Assembly (NCBI GenBank): GCA_902798535.1
Contig: CADBWU010000002.1
Location: forward strand, 1-49,912
From: an uncultured Pseudomonadota bacterium
GTDB lineage: Bacteria > Pseudomonadota > Alphaproteobacteria > RUG11792
Direction: 5' to 3'
DNA length: 49,912 bases
Part shown: one piece after another, positions 7,342 to 15,391 of the stretch
How positions within the stretch are numbered: position 1 is the stretch's first letter
Layout: each line of letters begins with the position of its first letter
Notes under the pieces: generated by a model
The model's input: the letters and a program-made list of their open reading frames with translations, nothing else
What the model was told of the DNA's origin: nothing
The model's database searches: none
Program-made: the position numbers and the translations under genes

Positions 7342-8676
7342 CTATTTTTCCGGAACTTCCTTTATAGTGTTTATCATCGCCTTAAGTTTTTCTGCCCCAT
7401 CTTTATCGAAGATGCCTTGATTTGTGTTTTCATATAAATCATTACAGTTCTTTTTTAGTAATATCTGCGGATTTTGGGTTGTGTAAAGTTCAGGTAGTTG
7501 AGTTAATGCGTAACCCACCTGAAGCGGTTCTATGATAGATTTTATTGATAAAGCAAAATTGTCAATATGTTGTTTTGTATAAGTGCAGTCAATGACCGCT
7601 TGTACAACCTTTGTCCTCGCATGGAATAGTTCACCATTGCCCGCTGCTGAGAGGAGATGAAACGCTGGTGGTATGAATATAGGATATTTGCCATTCAGCA
7701 AATCATTTCTATCTAATTCCAGTTTCCACAATTTGTTAGGACTTGCAGAATAGACATAGGCGCTTGCCCCTGCATCAAATATATATCCGCTAAACAGCCC
7801 ATCACTGAAGCAAATAGACATTCTGTTTGCAATTTCAGAATTTGGGTTATCAAGTTTTCCTCCGTGATATAATGTATAATTAGAGTTTTGGGCTTCTGAA
7901 ATAATACAATTGGTTGTATATTTCTTCAGTGCCAGGCGTTTTTCTTCACTAGTTTGACCAACCATGGTTTCTATACGAGATATTTCAGCGTGCATTTTGT
8001 AGAGTATTCCTTGTTGTTGCGTGAGATTCCATGCATCAAGTAATCCTTCTCTTGACTTGTCACCAGCTTGAAAAGCATCAAATATTTCATGAATTATTTC
8101 TTCTGTGTTCCCTGCGTGCTTCATATACAAATTCTTTGCATGTTCATTAACTTTCCAAAAAGCATCCTTTATTGCATCATGTGCCATAAAGTAACCACAC
8201 GCTTTGGTTAATCCCCACTTCTCATTTGCTTTTGCATATTTCCTGAGATCAAATTTCTTTTTTTGTTCATTAAGATTACTCCAAAGAAGAAGGTGAATTT
8301 TTTTTGCTGGAATATCCTTAGGCGAAGATATTGTGTCAGCAAAATAGTCATACACTATAAACTGATAAAGAGATTTTGGTATTGCAAAAACTTCTGCATT
8401 TTTATCAATGTTATTTATTTCCGTTTTCAAAAAATTGTATTCTGCTTCTTTCGTTTTAAATGTATCTATTAAATTATGATTTTGATACTTTTGTTTAAAC
8501 TCGTTCTGCGTAAATTGGCTTAGAATGCTTGGAAACCTGAATTTTGAAACAATGTCATAAATTTGTTCTTTGTTTTCCTCACTTGCATTAGTCACTATGT
8601 ATTCATTCGAATATGCGGCTGTTATCGTCATTGCTGATGTTAAACAAAGCGCTAGTTTGTTAAATTTCTGTAACAT
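7342..8676 (-). CDS. Exported protein, paralogue B, ADP-ribosyltransferase-like signature
   Basis: A 444-residue paralogue of the protein at 5858-7219, alike over most of its length. It has a signal peptide (about residues 1-23, ending AAYSNE), IPKSLYQFIVYDYF at 99-112, and then Y270-H271-G272 where paralogue A has YRG. SICFSDGLFSG is at 287-297 and Glu349 is in GNGELFHARTKVVQAV. The Y-H-G followed by a CFSDG...GASAY stretch resembles the LxHGT and YFADxxSKSAxY motifs of PARP-type enzymes. That is inference, and the family is unnamed to my knowledge. GGAGG lies 8 nt before the ATG, and a good promoter stands upstream. It may be co-transcribed with its paralogue. Location is probably periplasmic or secreted. 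Confidence 0.75.
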   Translation of the reverse strand: MLQKFNKLALCLTSAMTITAAYSNEYIVTNASEENKEQIYDIVSKFRFPSILSQFTQNEFKQKYQNHNLIDTFKTKEAEYNFLKTEINNIDKNAEVFAIPKSLYQFIVYDYFADTISSPKDIPAKKIHLLLWSNLNEQKKKFDLRKYAKANEKWGLTKACGYFMAHDAIKDAFWKVNEHAKNLYMKHAGNTEEIIHEIFDAFQAGDKSREGLLDAWNLTQQQGILYKMHAEISRIETMVGQTSEEKRLALKKYTTNCIISEAQNSNYTLYHGGKLDNPNSEIANRMSICFSDGLFSGYIFDAGASAYVYSASPNKLWKLELDRNDLLNGKYPIFIPPAFHLLSAAGNGELFHARTKVVQAVIDCTYTKQHIDNFALSIKSIIEPLQVGYALTQLPELYTTQNPQILLKKNCNDLYENTNQGIFDKDGAEKLKAMINTIKEVPEK

Positions 8677-8726
8677 ATTTTTCCCTCCATAAAATAAAAA
8701 ACATCTCTTTTTCTGAGAATAATAAT

Positions 8727-8755
8727 ATTATATCTCATAATACGAGGTTTGTGAA
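8727..8755 (-). promoter_or_regulatory. Sigma-70-like promoter of the paralogue pair
   Basis: On the minus strand TTCACA (8750-8755) is followed by a 17-nt spacer and a perfect TATAAT (8727-8732). Transcription would start near 8720, about 44 nt before the ATG at 8676. Confidence 0.65.
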
Positions 8756-8776
8756 ATAATATTTTTATAAATCCAA

Positions 8777-8791
8777 GATATTTAAAATATC
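8777..8791. promoter_or_regulatory. 15-bp palindrome, possible operator
   Basis: GATATTTAAAATATC is a perfect inverted repeat with a one-base centre. It lies in the divergent region between paralogue B and comM, about 20 bp upstream of the paralogue B -35 box. A copy differing at one base (28150-28164) covers the -10 box of another exported-protein gene. Confidence 0.4.
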
Positions 8792-8952
8792 CTTCTTATT
8801 AGAAGATGCTTAGCTTTATAACAAATAATCAAAACATATAAATCTTTCTTGCTGATAACCAGATAATCTGATTTCTGTTTCAAGCTCCATAAACTATTTT
8901 TTAATGATTGTTTGCTACGATTTAACAGTAATTCTCAGGAATCCAAAAAATA

Positions 8953-10467
8953 GTGGTAAGCAAAATCAGGACAGTTGCGTTTGTTGGTATGAGACCGATA
9001 GAAATAGTCGTGGAAGCGCAAATTTCTCCTGGTCTAAGCTCATTTTGCATTGTTGGATTACCCGATAAAGCGGTTGGAGAGGCTAAGGAACGTATAAGAT
9101 CAACGTTTTTTCAGTTAGGCATTGGATTTCCTTTTGGAAAAGTTGTGATAAATATGGCTCCGGCAGATATTCCAAAGGCAGGCTCACATTACGACTTGCC
9201 AATTGCGTTAGCAATTTTTGGAGCAATGGAGATAATCGATATTTCCATGCTTGAAAATAGCTTATCGATTGGAGAACTGGGGCTTGACGGCACCTTGCCT
9301 TATATATCTGGGACTATATGCGCAGCCATGTTAGCAAATGAGAAGAATTTATCGCTTATCTGTCCTCAAAAATGTGAAAATGAAGCTGTGTGGAGTGGAA
9401 ATAACAATATTATCGCCACCCCAAGTTTGATTGCACTGCTGAACCATATTAACGGTACCACGCAAATCAGTCCACCTGAATGCACAAAAATAAAACCTAG
9501 TGAGCCAGATTTTGGAATAGATATGGCGGATGTGTCTGGACAACTATTTGCTAAACGCGCTCTGGAGATAGCTGCATCTGGAGGACATAATGTTCTTATG
9601 ATTGGAGCCCCAGGTTCTGGAAAATCAATGTTGGCTTCACGAGCGAAGACTATTCTTCCTCTTCTATCTCCAACCGAAGCCCTAGAAACTACTTGTATAT
9701 ACAGTCTTGCTGGAATGTTGCCGAAAGAAGGGCTAATATACTATCCTCCTTATCGAGATCCGCACAATTCCGCTTCGTTGATTTCGATAGTTGGAGGCGG
9801 AGCAGACGCGAAACCTGGTGAAATTTCTCTGGCGCATAACGGAATTTTATTTTTAGATGAATTACCGGAATTTCAGCGTTCAGTGATAGAAGCTTTGCGT
9901 CAACCATTAGAAACAAACGAGATTACAATTTCTCGCGCTAAAGAGCATATAACATATCCAGCAAATATCCAGCTAATAGCTGCAATGAATCCTTGTAAGT
10001 GCGGGTATTTCGGAGTATCAGAAAAACAATGTTCAAAAGCTCCTAAATGCGCCATGGAATACCGAAACAAAATTTCAGGCCCTATTCTGGACAGATTTGA
10101 TATCGTTATTTATGTCAATAGTGTAAAAATCTCAGAACTGTTTGAAACTGCCCCCAAAGAATCTTCTGCAATTATACGGCGACGTGTGGAAAATGCGAGG
10201 ACATTGCAAAAAAAGCGTGCGGAAAAATATGCAATAAATTCATGCTTTTTGAACGGCAAAACTCAGGGAAAGTATCTTGAAGAGATAACAAATCTTGACA
10301 CAGATACGACAAAATTTTTTCAAAAAGCTGTCGAAAATTCTAATATATCTGCACGCAGTTGTTACAAACTTTTAAGGGTTGCAAGAACGATTGCAGATAT
10401 GGAAAACGAGCAATCCATTAGGCAACAGCATATCTCTGAGGCGCTACAGTATCGACTGCTGGAATAA
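8953..10467 (+). CDS. comM: YifB family Mg chelatase-like AAA ATPase (ComM)
   Basis: A ComM/YifB-type hexameric AAA+ protein, 504 residues. In naturally transformable bacteria ComM is a branch-migration helicase that helps integrate incoming DNA; elsewhere its role is less clear. The N-terminal ChlI-like domain (residues 1-165) carries GLPDKAVGEAKERIR. Walker A GAPGSGKS is at 218-225, and Walker B-type GILFLDELPEF follows. Four Cys of the C-x-C-G...C-x-x-A-P-K-C insert typical of the family are present. The C-terminal lid has the usual SARSCYKLLRVARTIAD. The start is GTG with AGGA 12 nt upstream; an extended -10 (TGC-TACGAT, 8913-8921) may be its promoter. Its stop directly abuts the convergent acpS stop. 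Confidence 0.93.
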   Translation: MVSKIRTVAFVGMRPIEIVVEAQISPGLSSFCIVGLPDKAVGEAKERIRSTFFQLGIGFPFGKVVINMAPADIPKAGSHYDLPIALAIFGAMEIIDISMLENSLSIGELGLDGTLPYISGTICAAMLANEKNLSLICPQKCENEAVWSGNNNIIATPSLIALLNHINGTTQISPPECTKIKPSEPDFGIDMADVSGQLFAKRALEIAASGGHNVLMIGAPGSGKSMLASRAKTILPLLSPTEALETTCIYSLAGMLPKEGLIYYPPYRDPHNSASLISIVGGGADAKPGEISLAHNGILFLDELPEFQRSVIEALRQPLETNEITISRAKEHITYPANIQLIAAMNPCKCGYFGVSEKQCSKAPKCAMEYRNKISGPILDRFDIVIYVNSVKISELFETAPKESSAIIRRRVENARTLQKKRAEKYAINSCFLNGKTQGKYLEEITNLDTDTTKFFQKAVENSNISARSCYKLLRVARTIADMENEQSIRQQHISEALQYRLLE

Positions 10468-10845
10468 TCACGATCCATCTATTAAAACACAAGCTACTGC
10501 ATAAATTTGTTCATCGCTCACAGAGACTTGTATAGAAAAATTTTTCGCCTTCTGCTTTACATTTTCTAGAGCAATTCCTCGCAACTTAACTTCAGGGCGT
10601 CCATTAGTGTCATGACATATTTCCATATCGTGCCACTTTATTCCCTTTGCATCCGAAAGAGCTTTTATTGTTGCCTCCTTTAATGCATACATTTTTGCTA
10701 GTGAGTTAGCAACATTATGTCTTGCATAACAAAATGCGACCTCCTGCTCGGTGTATATCTTTTTTAAAAAATGCACACCAAATTTCTGGAACAAGGCATC
10801 GATACGTCTAACATCGACTATATCGATCCCTACTCCGATAATCAT
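10468..10845 (-). CDS. acpS: Holo-[acyl-carrier-protein] synthase
   Basis: AcpS moves the 4'-phosphopantetheine arm from coenzyme A onto a serine of acyl carrier protein, activating it for fatty-acid synthesis. The 125-residue length is normal. The N-terminal MIIGVGIDIVDVRRI carries the Mg-binding Asp, and LAKMYALKEATIKAL carries the conserved KEA. The gene follows rpsR by 2 bp and is probably co-transcribed with rpsF and rpsR. In many alphaproteobacteria rplI takes this place. Confidence 0.93.
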   Translation of the reverse strand: MIIGVGIDIVDVRRIDALFQKFGVHFLKKIYTEQEVAFCYARHNVANSLAKMYALKEATIKALSDAKGIKWHDMEICHDTNGRPEVKLRGIALENVKQKAKNFSIQVSVSDEQIYAVACVLIDGS

Positions 10846-10847
10846 AT

Positions 10848-11057
10848 TTACTTTGCAACAAATGGCAACAATGCCAGAATTCGAGCACGTTTAATCGCTT
10901 TTGCAATTTCTCTTTGCTTTTTTATAGGTTGAGAATTTATACGACTAGGAATTATCTTCCCTCTTTCTGATATAAACTTAGAGAGAGCCCTAACATCCTT
11001 GTAATCTATTACAAGCTCTGTCTTTGTCTCTGACTTCTTTTGGTCTTTATTTTCCAT
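10848..11057 (-). CDS. rpsR: 30S ribosomal protein S18
   Basis: S18 binds the platform of the 30S subunit together with S6. The 69-residue protein has the family core: [22 protein letters not shown], then a Lys/Arg-rich helix and the usual end [12 protein letters not shown]. It lies 12 bp after rpsF in the same transcript. Confidence 0.96.
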   Translation of the reverse strand: MENKDQKKSETKTELVIDYKDVRALSKFISERGKIIPSRINSQPIKKQREIAKAIKRARILALLPFVAK

Positions 11058-11069
11058 AGTTCCTCTCCT

Positions 11070-11417
11070 TTATTCCTGTATCGGCATGGCTTTATACTCT
11101 TTTTTCATCAAAGCTGAAGGTGAGTTATCCAACTTATCAACTTTGACTACTAGAGATCTAATGACGTCTTCATTTATCCTGAAACGCCTCTCAAGCTCTT
11201 TGATTGCATCGGCATTGGCAACTAAGTTCAAGAGGACATAATGTCCTTTTTGGCACTTGTTTATTGGGTATGCTAAAGTTCGCAAACCGCAAAATTCTGT
11301 CTTTGTTACATCCCCGCCAAACCCTTTTACAACAGAAATTACATCCTGAGCTACGGACTCAACATGGCTCGAAGATGCTTCTTGTCTCACTATAAATACT
11401 GCTTCGTAAAAATTCAT
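11070..11417 (-). CDS. rpsF: 30S ribosomal protein S6
   Basis: S6 partners S18 on the 30S platform. The 115-residue protein starts MNFYEAVFIVRQE and contains the typical GLRTLAYPINKCQKGHYVLLN. The ATG has GGAGAG upstream. It is first in an rpsF-rpsR-acpS operon with a 69-nt leader that can fold in two ways (see 11449-11481). Confidence 0.96.
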   Translation of the reverse strand: MNFYEAVFIVRQEASSSHVESVAQDVISVVKGFGGDVTKTEFCGLRTLAYPINKCQKGHYVLLNLVANADAIKELERRFRINEDVIRSLVVKVDKLDNSPSALMKKEYKAMPIQE

Positions 11418-11448
11418 ACACTCTCTCCTTTCGGTTGATTACTGAAAA

Positions 11449-11481
11449 CAGCAACCAGCTTGCTGACCATCAACAAGCAAG
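11449..11481 (-). promoter_or_regulatory. Leader of rpsF with competing hairpins
   Basis: Two stems share the bases 11460-11464: one pairs 11449-11454 with 11460-11465 (CAGCAA/TTGCTG), the other pairs 11459-11464 with 11476-11481 (CTTGCT/AGCAAG). Only one can form at a time. S6:S18 is known to repress its own operon by binding a leader structure in many bacteria. A CCG just before the Shine-Dalgarno site is also present, but the match to the known motif is not tested. Confidence 0.35.
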
Positions 11482-11492
11482 GCTATGGTAAT

Positions 11493-11522
11493 ATTCTACA
11501 GCTATATCTGAAGGCATTGCAA
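11493..11522 (-). promoter_or_regulatory. Promoter of rpsF-rpsR-acpS
   Basis: On the minus strand TTGCAA (11517-11522), an 18-nt spacer and TAGAAT (11493-11498). The predicted transcription start is near 11486, 69 nt before the rpsF ATG. Confidence 0.55.
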
Positions 11523-11763
11523 GTTTAAATATAAACAGCCACAAACAACAAATTGCAAAGCTCGAGCTTTGCTTTGTAGTTACAAGACTACTGAGTTCTC
11601 CAACATCTTAATTGACTCAACATAACAATCGATTCATATGCTAGAGATAGCTGTAGTATCACTTTTTCAAAAACAGAAAACTTTGTTGTTAATTTGTCGG
11701 TCAATTTAAGCATAAGCATATAATAACAAGTTGTAAAAAAAATAATTCACAGGTATTGAACAC

Positions 11764-11793
11764 TTGATTTTTTAGCGATTAAGAATCTATAAT
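11764..11793 (+). promoter_or_regulatory. Promoter of mutL
   Basis: TTGATT (11764-11769), an 18-nt spacer and a perfect TATAAT (11788-11793). Transcription would start near 11800, about 27 nt before the GTG start. The rest of the 400-bp gap between rpsF and mutL holds no gene that I can see. Confidence 0.65.
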
Positions 11794-11826
11794 TCATCAC
11801 AGCGAAACAGAGTTGCCATTAATCCC

Positions 11827-13641
11827 GTGCCAAAAATAAAGTTGTTAAGCGACGATCTAATTAACCAAATAGCTGCAGGGGAAATCGTCGAAAGACCGGC
11901 TTCGGCATTAAAAGAGTTGGTGGAGAATTCTCTTGACGCCAATGCAAAAAACATAGAAATTTTTTTGCAAAATGGAGGCAAGTCGAAGATGGTAATACAA
12001 GACGATGGGGATGGGATAGACAGCACAGAGTTGCACATTGCAGTTCAACGCCATGCAACCTCAAAACTGCATAACGACAACTTGTTTGATATTAGAAGTT
12101 ATGGATTTCGAGGAGAAGCTTTGCCATCCATTGCTTCAGTGAGTTTTTTCTCTCTTGAATCTAAAGGTTTCGGTATAAATGTAAATTTTTCGGAAGAATC
12201 CGATATTTTTCCCTCACCTATTACCAACGGGACACGAGTTAGCGTATCAAATCTGTTTGGGAGAACACCAGCTAGGCTGAAGTTTTTAAAAAGCGATACA
12301 GCGGAACTTACAGCATGTTTAAACGTTATAGAAAACATAGCCCTTATACGCCCGAATGTTAATTTTTCACTTAGAACTGATGAAAAGCAGATACTCTCAT
12401 TTAGCAATATTCCTCTTGAAGGGAGAGTGTCTAAAATCTTTGGTTCAGCACTTTTGAAAAAGGCAATCCCCTTCGAAGAAAAAGGAGAACATATTGAAGT
12501 TTCAGGATACCTTTTCCACCCACTCGACAATCGGTACTCTCAACAGTTTCAGCGAATGTTTGTCAATGGCAGAATTGTCAAAGACAAAACTGTTTCCCTT
12601 TCCCTTAGAAATGCGTATAAGGAGCTTATCCCCGCAGGTAGATTTGCGGTTGCTGTCATTTTTATTGAAATCGATCCCTTCCATTTGGATGCCAATATTT
12701 CTCCGACAAAATCTGAAGTACGTTTTAGGGATAGCGCCTCAGTTCAAAAATTTTTAACTGAAGCATTTCGAAAAAATATGCATAAGTTTGATAAGATATC
12801 TAACGAATTTGAAATAATAAGGATTGCTGAAAAACAGGCAAGAGAAAACGACACAACGTTGGAGAAACCAAAATTTTATCAAGGATATCATCCCAAGTTC
12901 AATGTCGCCAATTTTCCGAAAATTGCAAACAAATCACCAGTTCTTTCTAGTTCAAAGGCTGATTTTAGCGAAAAAGTTGCAATGACGGATGGTTCACTCG
13001 CTCTGGCAATACAGCCCGAAAATGTTGAGATACAACAAGTTGAGCCGCTGTTGCCCCAAGACAAAAGAGAGACATCAGTGTATGGGGAACCACTCGCCCA
13101 AATTTTTGATTCATACATCATAACTGAAGTGGAAGATGGTATATTGATAATTGATCAGCACGCAGTTCATGAAAAAATAACCCAAACTAAGATTATAAAC
13201 AATTTAACAAAAGAGAATAAACAGTATTTACTGAAACCCGAAATTATTGAACTAAATAATTCAGAGCAAGAAGTCGCAAAAAATATTCTTGTAAACCTGA
13301 ATGAATGTGGTTTTTCTGCAGAAATTATTCAGAAATCCATTATGATTACCGCAATACCATCAATCCTAAAAATCGAAGAAGCACTGCAATTTATACATGA
13401 CATTTTGGCAAGTGATGATTTTATCAATGATATGGAAACATTGGATATAATACGCAAAAAGATTGCAGATAAAGCGTGTCACAACAGCATTCGCTTTGGA
13501 CGAAAGTTGTCAATCGAAGAAATGAAGGAAATACTGAAGCAAATGGAAGAGACGCCCTCCATACACCAGTGTAACCATCATCGCCCAAGTTTTTTCAAGA
13601 TTTCGAAATCTCAACTTGAAAAGATGATGATGCGCGGATAG
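11827..13641 (+). CDS. mutL: DNA mismatch repair protein MutL
   Basis: MutL links mismatch recognition by MutS to strand removal. The 604-residue protein opens with the GHKL ATPase domain (IAAGEIVERPASALKELVENSLDA, DDGDGI, GFRGEALPSI). A variable linker (about residues 330-415) precedes the C-terminal dimerisation and endonuclease domain. The endonuclease motif is present but altered: it reads DQHAVHE at 443-449, while the second Glu of the usual DQHAxxExxxxE is Thr. The zinc-site motif near the end reads CNHHRP (Cys582) rather than CPHGRP. GTG is the start; MPKIKLLSDDLINQIAAGEI is a normal MutL N terminus. A good promoter stands 30 bp upstream. Confidence 0.97.
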   Translation: MPKIKLLSDDLINQIAAGEIVERPASALKELVENSLDANAKNIEIFLQNGGKSKMVIQDDGDGIDSTELHIAVQRHATSKLHNDNLFDIRSYGFRGEALPSIASVSFFSLESKGFGINVNFSEESDIFPSPITNGTRVSVSNLFGRTPARLKFLKSDTAELTACLNVIENIALIRPNVNFSLRTDEKQILSFSNIPLEGRVSKIFGSALLKKAIPFEEKGEHIEVSGYLFHPLDNRYSQQFQRMFVNGRIVKDKTVSLSLRNAYKELIPAGRFAVAVIFIEIDPFHLDANISPTKSEVRFRDSASVQKFLTEAFRKNMHKFDKISNEFEIIRIAEKQARENDTTLEKPKFYQGYHPKFNVANFPKIANKSPVLSSSKADFSEKVAMTDGSLALAIQPENVEIQQVEPLLPQDKRETSVYGEPLAQIFDSYIITEVEDGILIIDQHAVHEKITQTKIINNLTKENKQYLLKPEIIELNNSEQEVAKNILVNLNECGFSAEIIQKSIMITAIPSILKIEEALQFIHDILASDDFINDMETLDIIRKKIADKACHNSIRFGRKLSIEEMKEILKQMEETPSIHQCNHHRPSFFKISKSQLEKMMMRG

Positions 13642-13663
13642 ATTATTAAATGCTTTGAAAAAT

Positions 13664-13693
13664 TTAAAAGCCGTATGAAAAATGCCCTATAAT
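13664..13693 (+). promoter_or_regulatory. Promoter of the DUF4167 gene
   Basis: TTAAAA (13664-13669), an 18-nt spacer and a perfect TATAAT (13688-13693). Transcription would start near 13700, 30 nt before the GTG start. Confidence 0.5.
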
Positions 13694-13729
13694 AGAATGG
13701 TTGATAATTCTTTGTGATTGGAATGAAGA

Positions 13730-14053
13730 GTGGTAAGAAAAGAAATAAATAGCGTGAAAGGAAAAGCATATTATGTGGCACAGAGAGCAAAGTATCTGAA
13801 TTACGCTAAAGAAGCCTCAGCCACTGGAGATCGAGTTTTGAGTGAATATAATCTTCAATATGCAGAACACTTCTCAAGAATCATAGCAGAAAAATTTCCT
13901 CAGCAGTTACAGGATGATGCACAAGATGCCGATCCTACACAATCTGACGAAAATCAAGAAACAGAAACTAAAAGGACAGAAATGCCACGCAAATTGCCAA
14001 TTCGACGTAAACATTTTTATAAAAAACCTCAACTGCAAGAACCTTCTGAATAA
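13730..14053 (+). CDS. DUF4167 domain protein, short form
   Basis: The 107-residue protein has the DUF4167 core YVAQRAKYLNYAKEASATGDRV followed by LQYAEHFSRIIAEKF, a domain found almost only in alphaproteobacteria. Family members usually carry a basic, disordered N terminus and a long variable tail. Here both are short, with an acidic middle and a Lys/Arg-rich end (RKLPIRRKHFYKK). Function is unknown; the basic regions suggest nucleic-acid binding, which is inference. The start is GTG; the ATG 7 bases upstream is out of frame. Confidence 0.8.
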   Translation: MVRKEINSVKGKAYYVAQRAKYLNYAKEASATGDRVLSEYNLQYAEHFSRIIAEKFPQQLQDDAQDADPTQSDENQETETKRTEMPRKLPIRRKHFYKKPQLQEPSE

Positions 14054-14106
14054 ATCCTCTTTGATTATCATTAAGTAACTTAGTATTTGTATGTTTTTTA
14101 TGAAAT

Positions 14107-14136
14107 TTGCATAATATATTTTGTTTATGTTACAAT
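14107..14136 (+). promoter_or_regulatory. Promoter of the MlaC-like gene
   Basis: TTGCAT (14107-14112), an 18-nt spacer and TACAAT (14131-14136). Transcription would start near 14143, 25 nt before the ATG at 14168. Confidence 0.6.
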
Positions 14137-14167
14137 GAAGTTAAGAATGTTTAGGAGAGAAATTAGT

Positions 14168-14821
14168 ATGAATATGGAATTTAAAAAGAGAAGTGGTTCC
14201 GTTTTAGCGATTATGCTTGTGAGCGCGATGACAGAAATTTGCCTCAATGCAACGATGGCGGAGTCTAATAAAGCTGAAATTGAAAAATTAGCGAAAGAAA
14301 AAGTTAAAGGAATATATCCTGAATTTATCAATATAGTGAAGAACGGAGCAAATGAAAGCACTATGACTGAATTTGCGAAGAGAAATATGGATACAACTGC
14401 AATTTCAAAGCGGTTTTGTGGCACAGATAACGAAAAGTTGGTAAAAACCATAATCAAATTTCTAATTTGGCGATTAAAAACTGAAGCAATTCAAAGCGTT
14501 AAAGAATACTCCTTAGATGATAATATGCAAGCCGTTAGTAAAAGCAAAATAGTTGAAGTGAAATGCAAACTAAACAAAAAGACATCAGATCCTATAAATA
14601 TGACAATTGCATTTTCGACAAATGGAGAAAATCTTGGAAAGATTAGAGAGATAAAAGTCCTTGAAATTCCTCTGATTGAAAGTGCAAAAACGCCTATGAA
14701 GAAATATTTTGAATCAAAAGGCATAAAGATCGATGCGATAAAAGATCCAAATGAGCGTGCGGAAAAATGTTGTTTGGGTTTGGAAGATTTTATAACAAAT
14801 CATAAAAAAGGTTCAAAATGA
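14168..14821 (+). CDS. MlaC/Ttg2D-like periplasmic protein
   Basis: A 217-residue protein with a signal peptide (about residues 1-31, ending NATMAES). The ATG at 14168 is chosen because AGGAGA lies 9 nt upstream and the promoter would start transcription after the earlier in-frame ATG at 14087. The mature part resembles the MlaC/toluene-tolerance family: a helical start, a V-x-x-K pattern of strands, and the C-terminal IPLIESAKTPMKKYFESKGI, which matches the family's G-V/I-S-L-x-x-x-x-R-x-x-F-x-x-x-x-x-x-x-G ending. MlaC carries phospholipids across the periplasm. The likeness is remote, and the usual mla neighbours are absent. Its stop overlaps the next start by 4 bases. Confidence 0.55.
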   Translation: MNMEFKKRSGSVLAIMLVSAMTEICLNATMAESNKAEIEKLAKEKVKGIYPEFINIVKNGANESTMTEFAKRNMDTTAISKRFCGTDNEKLVKTIIKFLIWRLKTEAIQSVKEYSLDDNMQAVSKSKIVEVKCKLNKKTSDPINMTIAFSTNGENLGKIREIKVLEIPLIESAKTPMKKYFESKGIKIDAIKDPNERAEKCCLGLEDFITNHKKGSK

Positions 14822-15387
14822 TGCCTCTAGACGATAATCTTACAGGTACAATCGAAGAAGTTTCTGGAACCGCAAAAATTATCGTTCAATATAAAAACGG
14901 AAAGAAGCACGGAATAGCTCAATACATTGCCTCGACTGGAGCCGTGTTATCCGAGATAGAATATTACGAAGACAAAATAAATGGAAACGTTGCGCAGTAT
15001 TACCCATCCGGAATGAAGTTATCGCATATGGAATATAAAGATGGACAGTTAGATGGAACTGCACAAACCTTTTATGAAAATGGCATAATCCAAATGCGGG
15101 CAGAATATAAAGAAGGCAATTTAAATGGCAGATACGAGACATACGATGAATTCGGAGATAAAGTTGAAGTTTGCATCTATCAAAAAGGATTAAAACATGG
15201 AACAGACACCTTATATTACCCAAAATCACACGGAGGTGGAGTTTATGAAATATCGACATACATCAATGGGTTGCTAGAGGGAGATAAAACATCATTCGAT
15301 CCTCAAGGCCACGCAATTAAAACAACGCCATATAAACGAGGTCGAGCTCAACGATATCCAATAAATTTCAAAGTCGATGAAATATAA
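14818..15387 (+). CDS. YwqK/MORN_2-type repeat protein
   Basis: A 189-residue protein made of about six repeats of a roughly 22-residue unit of the form G-x-x-x-x-Y-x-x-x-G-x-x-x-x-x-x-x-Y-K-x-G. This is the MORN_2 repeat used by the so-called YwqK toxin-antitoxin antitoxin component family. No signal peptide is seen, so it is probably cytoplasmic. The start overlaps the stop of the MlaC-like gene (two consecutive ATGs at 14818 and 14821), implying coupled translation. No obvious toxin is encoded next to it. The repeat call is good; the antitoxin role is a family label, not shown here. Confidence 0.75.
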   Translation: MMPLDDNLTGTIEEVSGTAKIIVQYKNGKKHGIAQYIASTGAVLSEIEYYEDKINGNVAQYYPSGMKLSHMEYKDGQLDGTAQTFYENGIIQMRAEYKEGNLNGRYETYDEFGDKVEVCIYQKGLKHGTDTLYYPKSHGGGVYEISTYINGLLEGDKTSFDPQGHAIKTTPYKRGRAQRYPINFKVDEI

Positions 15388-15391
15388 ACCG

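Noticed and set aside
11418-11826. Possible tRNA or small gene between rpsF and mutL
   Set aside because: No cloverleaf, no T-arm sequence and no open frame with a start signal. Only promoters and the leader could be supported.
14087-14167. Upstream ATG that would extend the MlaC-like protein by 27 residues
   Set aside because: It lies before the predicted transcription start, lacks a Shine-Dalgarno site and would bury the signal peptide.
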